Below are positions 16,724 to 24,995 of a stretch of DNA of 64,000 bases, one piece after another. The notes beneath the pieces are model-generated. The model saw only the letters and a program-made list of their open reading frames with translations, did no database searches and had not been told where the DNA came from. The DNA lies in contig JADKIA010000003.1 in NCBI GenBank assembly GCA_016721465.1, forward strand, positions 248,001 to 312,000. The letters run 5' to 3'. This stretch comes from Ideonella sp. (GTDB lineage: Bacteria; Pseudomonadota; Gammaproteobacteria; Burkholderiales; Burkholderiaceae_C). The position numbers were made by a program, and so were the translations under genes. Each line of letters starts with the position of its first letter. Position 1 is the stretch's first letter.

Positions 16724-17586
16724 CCTGGACGGTCGTGTGGGCGGTGCTGTTGGGCGCCATCCTGCACGCCGCGTGGAATGCGCTGGTCAAGTCCAGCGGC
16801 GACAAGGCGCTGGACACCGCGCTGGTGCACTTCATGGGCGCGCTGGTGGCACTGCCGCTGCTGGCGCTCGTGGGGCTGCCGCCGCTGGTGGCGGCGCCCT
16901 TCATCGCGGCCTCGTTGGTCATCCACATTGGCTACTACGTTGCGCTGGCCGGTGCCTACAAGCACGGTGACCTGGGCCTGACCTACCCCATCATGCGCGG
17001 CACGGCGCCCTTGCTGGTGGCGCTGGGCAGCGGCCTGGTGCTGGGCGAAGCCCCCACGCCGGCGGCCTGGGCCGGCATCCTGGGCATCACGGCGGGCGTG
17101 GCCTTGATCGGCCTGTCCAGGCCCGGTGATGCGTTGCACCACCGCAAGGCGCTGGCCTACGCGCTGGCCAACGCCTGCATCATTGCCTGCTACACGATGA
17201 TCGATGGCAAGGGCGTGCGCGGCACGGTGGCGGCGGGGCACAGCGCCGTCAGCTACGTGATGGTGATGTTCGTGCTGGATGGCCTGCCGTATCCGGCCCT
17301 GGTGTGGTTTCGCCGGAACGCGGTCGGCCGGCAGGCCATCCTGGCCTATGCGCGCAAGCGCTGGCCCTTGGCGGCGCTGGGCGGCTCGGCGTCGATCGCC
17401 TCGTATTCGATCGCGTTGTGGGCCATGACCCGCGCACCGGTGGCCAGCGTGGCCGCGCTGCGCGAGACCTCGGTGCTGTTTGCCGCCATGCTCGGCACCT
17501 GGCTGCTCAAGGAGCGGTTCGGGCTGCAGCGGGCCTTGGGCACGCTGGTGATCGTGGGCGGGGTGATGGCGCTGCGAATGGCCTGA
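16720..17586 (+). CDS. EamA/DMT-family transporter
   Basis: A 288-aa protein with ten predicted membrane segments in two EamA repeats (HAAWNALVKSSGDKALD in the first; APVASVAALRETSVLFAAMLG with conserved glutamate in the second). Its ATG overlaps the stop of the Na/Pi transporter gene as ATGA, so it ends the rightward phosphonate operon. The family exports or imports small metabolites such as amino acids; a role in exporting an aminophosphonate by-product is possible but unproven. The 3' third of this gene is present again in decayed form at 27833-27932 and 30242-30453, so the gene was duplicated or mobilised at least twice. It converges on terC with a 15-base gap. Confidence 0.85.
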   Translation: MTWTVVWAVLLGAILHAAWNALVKSSGDKALDTALVHFMGALVALPLLALVGLPPLVAAPFIAASLVIHIGYYVALAGAYKHGDLGLTYPIMRGTAPLLVALGSGLVLGEAPTPAAWAGILGITAGVALIGLSRPGDALHHRKALAYALANACIIACYTMIDGKGVRGTVAAGHSAVSYVMVMFVLDGLPYPALVWFRRNAVGRQAILAYARKRWPLAALGGSASIASYSIALWAMTRAPVASVAALRETSVLFAAMLGTWLLKERFGLQRALGTLVIVGGVMALRMA

Positions 17587-17601
17587 GCATCGCGGGCACC
17601 G

Positions 17602-18594
17602 TCATGTGGGCGCCACAACGGCGGGCTGCCCACGCGTCTTCCACAGCGAGACCAGTACGCCGCCTGCAATCAGGCCGAAGGTCACGCCGAGCGAGATCAC
17701 CGGCGCAATCTTGCCGATGATGCCGACCAGGAAGATCTTCGTGCCGATGAACACGAGCACCAGGGCGAGCGCGTACTTCAGGTATTTGAAGCGATGGATC
17801 ATCGCCGCGAGCGCGAAGTACAGCGCGCGAAGCCCGAGGATGGCGAAGATGTTGCTCGTGTAGACAATGAACGGGTCGGTGGTGATGGCGAAGATCGCCG
17901 GCACTGAATCGACTGCGAACACCAGGTCGACGAACTCCACCAGCACCAGCGCCAATAGCAGCGGCGTGGCAAAACGCACCACCTTGCCGCTGGCCATGTC
18001 GGGCTCCTGCACCCAGAAGGCGTTGCCGCGGAGCCCGTCGGTGACTCGCATGTGCCGCTTCAGGAACTTCAGCAGCGGGTTGTTCGCGATGTCGGGCACG
18101 TGCTCGGCAATGACCCACATCTTGATGCCCGTGATGATCAGGAACGCGCCGAACAGGTACAGGACCCAACTGAACTGGCTGACCAGTGTGGCGCCCAGCC
18201 CGATCATGATGGCACGCAGCACGATCACGCCCAGGATGCCCCAGAACAGCACTCGGTGCTGGTACTGCCGAGGGATTGCGAAGAAGCTGAAGATCAGTGC
18301 GATGACAAAGACGTTGTCCATGGACAGCGACTTCTCGATCATGAAGCCGGTGTAGTAGTCCATGCCACTCTGTGCCCCGAGGTACCACCAGACCCATGCA
18401 CCGAACATCAACGCGACGCTGATGTAGCCGGTCGAGAGCAGCAGACTCTCGCGCACGCCGATCTCCTTGTCCTGCTTGTGCAGCACGCCCAGGTCGAATG
18501 CCAGGAGCGCGACGACGATGCCGACGAAGGTGAGCCAGACCCAGGCGGGCTTGCCCAGGACGTCGGTCGAAAGGAGGGGGAGCAGGCTGTCCAT
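17602..18594 (-). CDS. TerC/Alx-family integral membrane protein
   Basis: The ATG at 18594 gives 330 aa; the upstream extension in frame lacks membrane character. The protein has nine or so membrane segments and the family signatures LLAFDLGVLHKQDKEIG, EKSLSMDNVFVIALIF, WGILGVIVLRA and LVEFVDLVFAVDSVPAIFAI, with intramembrane aspartates characteristic of TerC/Alx proteins. These are linked to manganese or other metal efflux, often supporting metalation of exported enzymes, and to alkaline pH. The acidic N-terminal start MDSLLPLLSTDVLG is typical. Upstream lies a divergent NhaR-type regulator, another alkaline/sodium-stress gene. Confidence 0.9.
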   Translation of the reverse strand: MDSLLPLLSTDVLGKPAWVWLTFVGIVVALLAFDLGVLHKQDKEIGVRESLLLSTGYISVALMFGAWVWWYLGAQSGMDYYTGFMIEKSLSMDNVFVIALIFSFFAIPRQYQHRVLFWGILGVIVLRAIMIGLGATLVSQFSWVLYLFGAFLIITGIKMWVIAEHVPDIANNPLLKFLKRHMRVTDGLRGNAFWVQEPDMASGKVVRFATPLLLALVLVEFVDLVFAVDSVPAIFAITTDPFIVYTSNIFAILGLRALYFALAAMIHRFKYLKYALALVLVFIGTKIFLVGIIGKIAPVISLGVTFGLIAGGVLVSLWKTRGQPAVVAPT

Positions 18595-18960
18595 GTGCTT
18601 TGGCGCTGAGGAAGAGATGGCGGATGTTCGGCAGTTCTTGGCTTCCGATGAATCAGCTCCAGGGTGAGCACACCTTCGCTTTTCCCGAAGTTCGCCCAGG
18701 ACTCGTTCAGTGCGCGGCTGTCGCGGCCCCGGGGAGAGGGTCGCAGGCAGGGACACATGCCGACGCCGCAAGACTTACTGTCTGGTGACCATGAACCCCA
18801 CGCACGAGGAGGCGGAGGCTGCCAACGGTCCGGACCACCACCGACGCACCGCCTCAAGGCGGCGGCCCATGGCAGCGAGCGGCGGTCTTTCGCCTTTCGA
18901 GATTCGAAGAAACCAGCTTCTGCTGACAATAGACTTCGGCTTTCCAGAGAGGAGATCTGC
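18595..18960. other. Intergenic region between divergent terC and the NhaR-like gene
   Basis: No gene is supported in these 366 bases. A short palindrome TTCGA-GAT-TCGAA spans 18896-18908 about 50 bases before the regulator start and could be a LysR-type site. A CCGGGG-rich stem is near 18726-18735. I looked for the conserved loops of a manganese-type yybP-ykoY riboswitch ahead of terC and did not find them. Confidence 0.45.
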
Positions 18961-19842
18961 GTGCTGAACTACCGCCATCTTTACTACTTCTGGGTCGTCA
19001 CCAAGGAAGGCGGGTTCGCCCGCGCCGCCGAGCGACTGGACATGGCGGTTCAGACCATCAGTGCCCAGGTGCGCGAACTCGAGAAGATGCTCGGCCACCA
19101 ACTGCTCAAGCCCGCCGGCCGCGGTGTGGCGATGACCGAGGCCGGCCAGGCGGCCTTCGCTCGTGCAGAGGAGATCTTCCAGCTTGGCCAACTCATCCCC
19201 GACGAAGTGCGTGAGGCGGCCAGTGGCAAGATCGCCCGCCTGGCAGTCGGCATGTCGGACGGCATTTCGAAGTTGGCCGCGCATGCGCTGCTGGAGCCCG
19301 TGCTGGCCACGCCATCGTTGCGGCTGGTCTGCCACGAAGGCGAATTCGAGCAACTCCTGGCCGAACTGGCGTTGCATCACCTGGACCTGGTGCTGGCCGG
19401 GCAGCCGGCGCCGCGCAACCCGGACCTTCGCCTGACCAGCGAGCGGCTCGTCGAATCGCCGGTGGAGTGGTATGGGCCCGCGGCGCACGTGCACAAGGCC
19501 GACGTCAATCAGTTTCCGCAGTCGCTGGACAGGTTGCCCGTGCTCCTGCCAACTGGCCACTCGGCGCTGCGCCCCGCGCTCGATCGCTGGTTCGAGGCCC
19601 AGGGACTGAGGCCGCGCATTGTCGGGGAGTTCGAAGACAGCGCGCTGCTGGCTGTATTTGCGGCGCGCGGGCTGGGGGTGTTCCCGGTCAGCCGCTTTGG
19701 CGCCAGCGATGTGGGCCTGATGCGCGGGCTGCGCCTGCTCGGGCGCAGCCCCGACGTGAAAGAGGAAATCCACGCCATCCGCTCGCGTCGTGGCCAACAT
19801 CACCCGCTGGTGTTGCAGATCATCGCCGCGGCGCGCTCCTGA
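18961..19842 (+). CDS. nhaR: LysR-family regulator, NhaR-like
   Basis: GTG at 18961 is preceded by GAGGAG at a good distance and gives 293 aa starting VLNYRHLYYFWVVTKEGGFA, the opening expected for NhaR rather than generic LysR proteins. The winged helix spans residues 1-62 (AAERLDMAVQTISAQVRELE, then LLKPAGRGVAMTEAGQ), followed by a periplasmic-binding-protein-like effector domain. NhaR activates Na+/H+ antiporter genes in response to sodium in enterobacteria. No antiporter is adjacent here; the divergent neighbour is terC. The related name in many genomes is simply transcriptional activator NhaR. Confidence 0.85.
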   Translation: MLNYRHLYYFWVVTKEGGFARAAERLDMAVQTISAQVRELEKMLGHQLLKPAGRGVAMTEAGQAAFARAEEIFQLGQLIPDEVREAASGKIARLAVGMSDGISKLAAHALLEPVLATPSLRLVCHEGEFEQLLAELALHHLDLVLAGQPAPRNPDLRLTSERLVESPVEWYGPAAHVHKADVNQFPQSLDRLPVLLPTGHSALRPALDRWFEAQGLRPRIVGEFEDSALLAVFAARGLGVFPVSRFGASDVGLMRGLRLLGRSPDVKEEIHAIRSRRGQHHPLVLQIIAAARS

Positions 19843-20140
19843 GCGCTGTTGTCCACGCCGCGCAACATCTGGCCGTTGCTGCGGCTGATCATCGCCAGGC
19901 CCTCGCAGAGCGTCTGGACGATGCGCTTCTGGCATGGGGTGGTGCCCATCGCCGTCACTTGCCATGGAGGCGCGCGCAACGTCATTCGTGCAAGCCGAGG
20001 CCGAGAAGCGCCAGGCGCTGCGGGCCGAGCCCTCATCCTGCGTTCAGGTTTGTCCGAAGTCGGCGTCTTCAAAAAGCTGCTTTTTCAGAGCCTGCATTGG
20101 CCCGACATTGCGGCTGTCCCTCAACCAACGGAGATCCGTG
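19843..20140. other. Intergenic region without a recognisable gene
   Basis: Open frames exist on both strands across these 298 bases but none shows recognisable protein motifs. The only functional element seen is GGAG at about 20130, the ribosome-binding site of the following gene. Confidence 0.4.
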
Positions 20141-20482
20141 ATGCAAGTGCTTTTCAAGTCCCGCCATCCGCAAGCCGCCGAACTGCGCGACTTGGCGGAA
20201 CGCCGTGTGCGCTTTGTGTTGCGCCGCCTGGGCTGGCTGGTGCCGCGCGCCGAGGTGCAAATGTCCGACGTGAACGGGCCGCGTGGCGGCGTCGACAAAC
20301 GCTGCCAGGTGGAACTCAGGACCGATGGCGCAGGGTCGGTGGTCGTCGCCTCCGTGGCGAAGGACTGGCGCACTGCGCTGGACCACGCGCTGACGCGCGC
20401 CGCACGGTTCCTGATGCGCCTGTGGCGCCGCGGCAGTGATTCCCGGCGCATGCGCCAACGCCTCATCGCCCACGAAGGCTGA
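20141..20482 (+). CDS. HPF/RaiA-family ribosome-associated protein
   Basis: ATG at 20141 follows ACGGAGATCCGTG, giving 113 aa. The protein fits the single-domain hibernation-promoting/RaiA fold: an N-terminal strand MQVLFKSRHPQAAELRD, a helix AERRVRFVLRRLGW, the strand AEVQMSDVNGPRGGVDKRCQ that is the best family hallmark, and a second helix DWRTALDHALTRAARFLMRL. The C-terminus is strongly basic, consistent with 30S binding. Such proteins inactivate ribosomes in stationary phase or stress. It is 26 bases upstream of the Bax-inhibitor-family gene and may be cotranscribed with it. A longer in-frame start at 19934 would add unconvincing sequence. Confidence 0.75.
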   Translation: MQVLFKSRHPQAAELRDLAERRVRFVLRRLGWLVPRAEVQMSDVNGPRGGVDKRCQVELRTDGAGSVVVASVAKDWRTALDHALTRAARFLMRLWRRGSDSRRMRQRLIAHEG

Positions 20483-20508
20483 AACCGAGAGACCAAAGGA
20501 TCCCCACC

Positions 20509-21225
20509 ATGAATTCGATGACGCCCATCCCCTCTGCCGCTGGCCCGGACTCCACGGGCCAATCCCTGGTCGTTGCCAGCCCAGGAAGCCTGCCGCGCGA
20601 TGTCGGCTCGGGCCGCGTGTTGCGCAACACCTATGCACTGTTGTCGCTGACGCTGCTGTTCAGCGCGGCCATCGCGGCCGCCAGCGTGGCCCTTCAACTG
20701 CCGGCGCCGGGCATCCTGCTGACGCTGGGGGGCTACTTCGGCCTGCTCTTTGCCATCTACAAGTTCAAGGACAGCGGCTGGGCGCTGCCCGCCGTGTTCG
20801 CGCTGACGGGCTTCATGGGCTACTCGCTGGGGCCGGTGCTGGCCAAGTCGCTGGCCTTGCCCGGCGGTGCGCAGGTCGTGACCCTCGCGCTTGCAGCCAC
20901 GGGTGCCACCTTCCTGGCCCTGTCGACCTGGGTGCTGACGACGCGACGCGACTTCAGTTTCATGGGCGGCTTTCTGTTCGCGGGCATGGTCATCGCGTTG
21001 ATCGCGGGCCTGGGCGCGGTATTCCTGCAGATGCCTGCGCTGGGCCTGGTCGTGGCGGCAATGGTCGCGTTGCTGTCGGCCGGCCTGATCCTGTTCGAGA
21101 CCAGTCGCATCGTCACAGGCGGCGAAACCAACTACGTGCTGGCCACCGTGGGACTGTACGTTTCGATCTTCAACCTGTTCACCAGCCTGCTGAGCCTGTT
21201 CGGCTTCGGCAGCTCGGATGAATGA
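20509..21225 (+). CDS. Bax inhibitor-1/YccA-family membrane protein
   Basis: This 238-aa protein has about seven membrane segments after a 40-residue hydrophilic N-terminus. Family features are LRNTYALLSLTLLFSAAIAA in the first segment, LTGFMGYSLGPVLAKSL with the conserved glycine-rich helix, and the C-terminal FETSRIVTGGETNYVLATVG carrying the acidic residues that form the pH-sensitive pore in BI-1 proteins. YccA-type members interact with FtsH and modulate degradation of membrane proteins. Start ATG at 20509 is preceded by AAAGGA. Expression with the ribosome-hibernation gene just upstream is likely. Confidence 0.88.
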   Translation: MNSMTPIPSAAGPDSTGQSLVVASPGSLPRDVGSGRVLRNTYALLSLTLLFSAAIAAASVALQLPAPGILLTLGGYFGLLFAIYKFKDSGWALPAVFALTGFMGYSLGPVLAKSLALPGGAQVVTLALAATGATFLALSTWVLTTRRDFSFMGGFLFAGMVIALIAGLGAVFLQMPALGLVVAAMVALLSAGLILFETSRIVTGGETNYVLATVGLYVSIFNLFTSLLSLFGFGSSDE

Positions 21226-21338
21226 GCCATCACCAGGAGCCCAAGGTGACTCTTGCCGAGGTCCGCAAGCATGTCGCCGAGGGTGAATTGATCGTGCTCG
21301 TCGCCGCAGCCAGCGCCTCGCCAGGGCGGCGACGCTGA
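21222..21338 (+). pseudogene. 38-codon remnant after the Bax-inhibitor gene
   Basis: An ATG overlapping the preceding TGA (ATGA) opens a 38-codon frame, beginning MSHHQEPKVTLAEVRKHVAE, then ELIVLVAAA and an abrupt arginine-rich end. The TLAEVRKH segment resembles the start of a cytochrome-b5-like or similar small domain, but the frame stops before a domain could form. I take it as the 5' remnant of a lost gene; a genuine small protein cannot be excluded. Confidence 0.3.
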
Positions 21339-21350
21339 TCGCGCAGCGCT

Positions 21351-22430
21351 TCAGTTGCCGCGGAACACGTAGATGACCGTGAAGTTGAACCCCGGCACGT
21401 AGCAGAAGATGCGAAAGATCGCCCAGGACTGGCCGACCTCGGGCGGCTGGTGCCGCACGATGATGGTGGCGCTGCCCGCGCTGTCTGCCGGTTGCCGCGT
21501 GGAGTCGGTTGCGATGCGCTCGGCGGTCTGTTCGAACGCTCCTGGTGCGATGCGGGCGACCGGGATCTGTTGAGAGAGGTAGGGCTCCCAGTTCTGCTGA
21601 CCCAGGCTGATGTAGCTGCCCAGCGGGTAGTTGCAGCCCGGGCCCACCAACTTGATGTTCATGCGGACTGGAATGCGCATCCCTTGGCGCACGAAATCCA
21701 ATGGGCTGTCGAACTGCCAGGTGAAGTTCCAGCGCTCGGTGCAGTCTCGCCTGGGCTGCCAGCTCATGTTGACCGACCCGCCCGCGGCATTGACGTCCGG
21801 CCGGCCGAGCACCCGCTGGCCGCCTGGGCCCTGCAGGTTGGGATCGATGATCATGCGGTCGAGTACCCATCCGTCGCCGAACTCGCGAGTGGCGTTCCGC
21901 GGCGGTGTCGGGTGTGGCATCGGCGTAGCGCTGGGCGGCGGCAAGGCTGGTGTGGTGATGCCGGCCGTCAGCATGTTGCGCTGCTCGAGCAGGGTGTAGC
22001 GGCTCGAATACAGATCGCGCAACAGCTCGCTGCGGATCGCATCCTTGTTGGCATTGCTCAGCTGCTGCAGCTCAAGAATCCGCTCGGTCCACGGGCGGAA
22101 GTTGCGGCGCGAACCGGTCAGCAAATCGGTAGCGATCTCGCGAGACAGATAGGCGACCACTTCGGCCCGCCGAGCGGGTATCGCGATCGAGCCCATGTTG
22201 GTCTGCACCGGCAACACCAGCACGTCGCGATCGAGCGTGATCCGCTCCCAGAAGTCGATCTCCGATTGCATTGCGGCAAGATCGCGCTCGGTCTGCGCCA
22301 GATCGGGGCGCAGGTTTCTCGGCGCAGCGGGCTGGGCGAGGGCCTGGCCGGCCGCGAACAGGGCAAGGTACAGCAGGACAGCCCAGAAACCCCGATGATT
22401 CACCGTCGGGCTCGGTGTCTTGGTCGACAT
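21351..22430 (-). CDS. Secreted protein of unknown function
   Basis: This 359-aa protein has a signal peptide (hydrophobic stretch LLYLALFAAGQALAQP, probable cleavage after ALAQ). A helical segment with TERDLAAMQSEIDFWERI follows, then a proline-rich linker (PPPSATPMPHPTPP, about residues 167-180). The C-terminal domain of roughly 170 residues contains WNFTWQFDSPLDF, a PGCNYPLGSYISLGQ motif and the terminal FNFTVIYVFRGN. Three cysteines in the mature part could form a disulfide. No family is recognised. It is flanked by convergent and divergent unrelated genes and stands alone, so its role is open; export to the periplasm is the only secure statement. Confidence 0.65.
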   Translation of the reverse strand: MSTKTPSPTVNHRGFWAVLLYLALFAAGQALAQPAAPRNLRPDLAQTERDLAAMQSEIDFWERITLDRDVLVLPVQTNMGSIAIPARRAEVVAYLSREIATDLLTGSRRNFRPWTERILELQQLSNANKDAIRSELLRDLYSSRYTLLEQRNMLTAGITTPALPPPSATPMPHPTPPRNATREFGDGWVLDRMIIDPNLQGPGGQRVLGRPDVNAAGGSVNMSWQPRRDCTERWNFTWQFDSPLDFVRQGMRIPVRMNIKLVGPGCNYPLGSYISLGQQNWEPYLSQQIPVARIAPGAFEQTAERIATDSTRQPADSAGSATIIVRHQPPEVGQSWAIFRIFCYVPGFNFTVIYVFRGN

Positions 22431-22830
22431 GCTTTGCTCACTTGCCGACGCGACGCGACGCGACGAGCCGGCGACGCCTTCAAACCGAACGTCCGCGCCA
22501 AGCGGCCGATCGGACCAAGCCCTGGCTGCCCTCGTGAGGCAAGGCCTTTCGGGCCATTCAAGGTATTAGAAGGCGCGGCCCGCCGGACGCCCACACCCGG
22601 CATTGCGTTCCGTCAGCAAGATGCCAGATTCCCACGTCGACGACGGCTGGTGGGTTGCCGCCCGCGCCGGCGCAGTGCGCGTCCAGGTGTCCTCGCCATC
22701 GCGCCACGGGCCCGCGGTCGACGCAGCACGCGGCCGACCCGCCCCTTGTACGCTGGCGCACAGTGCGCAGGGCGCGCGCATGGCACCGTACAGCCACCAG
22801 GGCGATCGATCCTGTGTGGAAGAGCCGGGC
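22431..22830. other. Intergenic region with a CGACG microsatellite
   Basis: No gene is supported in these 400 bases. CGACG is repeated four times in tandem at 22446-22465, just upstream of the secreted-protein gene, a tract prone to slippage. The remaining part up to the FNR-like gene is open in several frames without recognisable motifs; an in-frame extension to 22603 of the regulator lacks family sequence. Confidence 0.5.
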
Positions 22831-23625
22831 ATGCCCAATCCAGTCCGCACCACTGCGTCCACAGCCTCTTGCGACGCCGCCGCGCGCCGAAGCGGCCCGG
22901 CTCCACCGCCCGCCTCGCTCAGGCCGATGTGCACGGCCTGCCACCTGTCGGAACGGTGCCTGCCGTGCAGCCTCCTTCCCGCCGGCAGTGATCGGGGAGG
23001 CGGTGTGTTGGTCGATTGGCGCCGCGTTGCGATGGGCCACGACCTGTGTCGCCAGGGCGAGCCATTCGAATTCATCTACGCGGTTCGCAGCGGCACCTTC
23101 AAGTCGAGCCTGAGCTTGTCCAACGGGCACCAGCAGATCTGCGCCTTTCCGATGTGCGGGGACATCATTGGCATGGACGGCGTGGCCTCAGGCCAATGCG
23201 CCAGCACCGTGACCGCACTCGACGATGCCCAGGTCTGTGCCATCGCGTACGCGCCTCTGGTCGACCTGCTGGCGCGCGATCCGGCTTTGCAGCGGCGAGT
23301 GAACCGCCAAATGGGCTACGAGCTCGCGCGCGGTCGCAGGTTGCTGCTGTTGATGGGACCGTTCAGCGCGCAGGAGAGGCTGGCTGCCTTTCTCCTCGAC
23401 CTGTCTCAGCGCTTCAGCGCCCACGGCTACTCCGCGAGGGAGTTCAACCTGCGCATGAGCCGCATCGAAATCGCCAGCTTCCTGGGCCTCTCGCACGAGA
23501 CCATCAGTCGCGCGTTCTCGGCCCTGCAGCGCGAAGGTCTGCTGCACATCGACAAGCGGCGTGTGCGCATCACCGTGCTGGAGCACTTCGCGCGCCGCTT
23601 CGAGGCGCTGCTTCGCGTGGATTGA
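22831..23625 (+). CDS. CRP/FNR-family regulator with FNR-type iron-sulfur cysteines
   Basis: ATG at 22831 gives 264 aa. Cysteines 34, 37, 43 and 46 form CxxC-x5-CxxC (CTACHLSERCLPC), and Cys136 in DDAQVCAIAY aligns with the distal FNR ligand, so an oxygen-labile [4Fe-4S] cluster is likely. The cNMP-like barrel covers about 60-150, a long dimer helix follows, and the winged helix has RIEIASFLGLSHETISRAFS; the HETISR motif matches the FNR half-site reader (E..SR). It should control genes for low-oxygen growth through TTGAT-type sites. It stands alone, followed by an aconitase-family fragment. An upstream start (22603) would add 76 unmatched residues. Confidence 0.85.
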   Translation: MPNPVRTTASTASCDAAARRSGPAPPPASLRPMCTACHLSERCLPCSLLPAGSDRGGGVLVDWRRVAMGHDLCRQGEPFEFIYAVRSGTFKSSLSLSNGHQQICAFPMCGDIIGMDGVASGQCASTVTALDDAQVCAIAYAPLVDLLARDPALQRRVNRQMGYELARGRRLLLLMGPFSAQERLAAFLLDLSQRFSAHGYSAREFNLRMSRIEIASFLGLSHETISRAFSALQREGLLHIDKRRVRITVLEHFARRFEALLRVD

Positions 23626-23779
23626 TGGGCTGGGGGCAGGGACGGATCTGCGGCGGCTACCGTTCTCGGGCCGGCTTCAGCGGCCGTGCAGGCGGATCGG
23701 ACGGCGTCTTGCCGCCGCCAATCGGCGTCAGCGCTGGCCACGAGATCGAAGCGCTGATGGGATTTGCCATGGACGGCAA

Positions 23780-24250
23780 GGCCTACCGCAGCAACTGCGA
23801 AAAGGTGCGGGCCAAGCCCGGCAAGCGTTGGCGCCAGATCGAAGGCGTGAAGGGCGCGGTCTACAGCTGGCCGTCCAGCACCTACATCGCCGAGCCGCCG
23901 TTTTTTGACGATTTCAAGCCTGCGCCAGCACCGCTTGTGCCTGGCGTGAAGGGTGCCCGCATCAAGGGCCTGTTTGGCGACAGCATCACCACCGACCACA
24001 TCAGCCCGGCCGGCAGCTTTGCCGAGAACACGCCCGCCGGCCAGTACCTGCTGCACCGGGGCGTGGCCAAGGCCGACTGCAACAGCCACGGCGCGCGCCG
24101 CGGCCACCACGAGGTGATGCTGCGTGGCACCTTCGCCAACGTGCGCATCAAGAACCTGATGCTGCCCGCTCTGGCCAACGGTTCACGCTTCGAGGGCGGC
24201 TTCACTCGCATCGGCGCCGTGCAGATGCCGATCTACGATGCGGCCACACA
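23780..24250 (+). pseudogene. Aconitase/2-methylisocitrate dehydratase-family fragment
   Basis: The reading frame shows strong similarity to the C-terminal swivel domain of AcnA/AcnD proteins: YRSNCEKVRAKPGKRW, GVKGAVYSWPSSTYIAEPPF, GLFGDSITTDHISPAG, RRGHHEVMLRGTFANVRIKN and QMPIYDAA, in the right order. The upstream two thirds, including the cluster cysteines, are absent, and the frame degenerates after about 24250, so the enzyme cannot work. The real gene presumably lives elsewhere in the genome. The fragment abuts a truncated protease gene reading the other way, marking a recombination junction. Confidence 0.8.
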
Positions 24251-24629
24251 GTGTCACCGCACCCACCGCATCGGCTGGCTGCGCGCCGCCGTGCTTGGCC
24301 TGTCCGAAGCGATGGGCGCGCAGCCGAAGCAGCTTCCAGGGCAGTTGTGGGTCGTCGGCGTCGCGCCCCTGATGCCAGATGCTCTGGCCATCGCGGTACA
24401 GCAAGACCGACATGACGGCGGCACAGGTGAGGTTGTCCGCATCCGTGTGCACCTCGATCTCGATCCGGTCGGGCAGGTGGCCGCTCGGTCGGTCGATCAG
24501 GACATGCCGGTTGGTGACCAGGTACAAACGATCGTCACGCTCAAAGAAGAAGCCGGTCGCTCCGGTGAGCAACTGCGTGCCGAAGAACGTCGACACGCGG
24601 GCAGTGGTCAGCAGCAGCGGCTCGATCAA
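24183..24629 (-). pseudogene. Truncated trypsin-like serine protease
   Basis: The 148-codon frame begins like a chymotrypsin-fold serine peptidase: GTQLLTGATGFFFE, then the catalytic-histidine strand LYLVTNRHVLID, then IEIEVHTDADNLT. The aspartate and serine parts of the triad are missing. After about 24336 the sequence no longer looks like a protease, and its last ~20 codons are antisense to the aconitase fragment. It appears to be the 5' third of a gene cut off by rearrangement; 73-aa membrane-protein and mgtA genes lie just upstream on the same strand. Confidence 0.6.
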
Positions 24630-24634
24630 GGTCG

Positions 24635-24856
24635 TCAGCGCTTGCTGCCGCCAAGGATCAGCAGCGCGACGCCGGCCACGATGGCGCCTGCGCCCGCCCA
24701 GGCCGGCACATTGACGGTCTGCTTTTCCTTGACCGACATCTCGATCGGTCCCAACTTCACCTCGTGGGTCTGTTTGGTGTAGCTGAAGTTCCCGTAGGCC
24801 AGGCCCAGAACCCCGGCGACGATCAGCAGCACCCCAACCAGCTTGGTCATGTCCAT
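24635..24856 (-). CDS. Small two-segment membrane protein of unknown function
   Basis: ATG at 24856 follows CGGAGGGATTTGAC and gives 73 aa. The protein has two hydrophobic segments, KLVGVLLIVAGVLGLAYG and AGAGAIVAGVALLILGG, separated by a charged loop containing THEVKLGPIEMSVKEKQ, and ends in SKR. Similar small proteins with this loop are widespread in proteobacteria, but no function is known to me. It lies between the truncated protease and the broken magnesium ATPase on the same strand. A longer start at 24955 lacks a ribosome-binding site. Confidence 0.7.
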   Translation of the reverse strand: MDMTKLVGVLLIVAGVLGLAYGNFSYTKQTHEVKLGPIEMSVKEKQTVNVPAWAGAGAIVAGVALLILGGSKR

Positions 24857-24995
24857 GTCAAATCCCTCCGCGTGTTGGTGATGCGGCAAATGACCGCACC
24901 ATGCTGGATCTTGTAGGCGCATGGCCGCGCGGCGTCTGTGCGCTGTCGAACTCATCGTGCCGTGGGCACTCGGGCCTGGCGGTCATTTCCAGCGT

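Noticed and set aside
18595..18800. Possible manganese (yybP-ykoY) riboswitch upstream of terC
   Set aside because: TerC genes often have one, but I could not find the conserved loop sequences in the leader.
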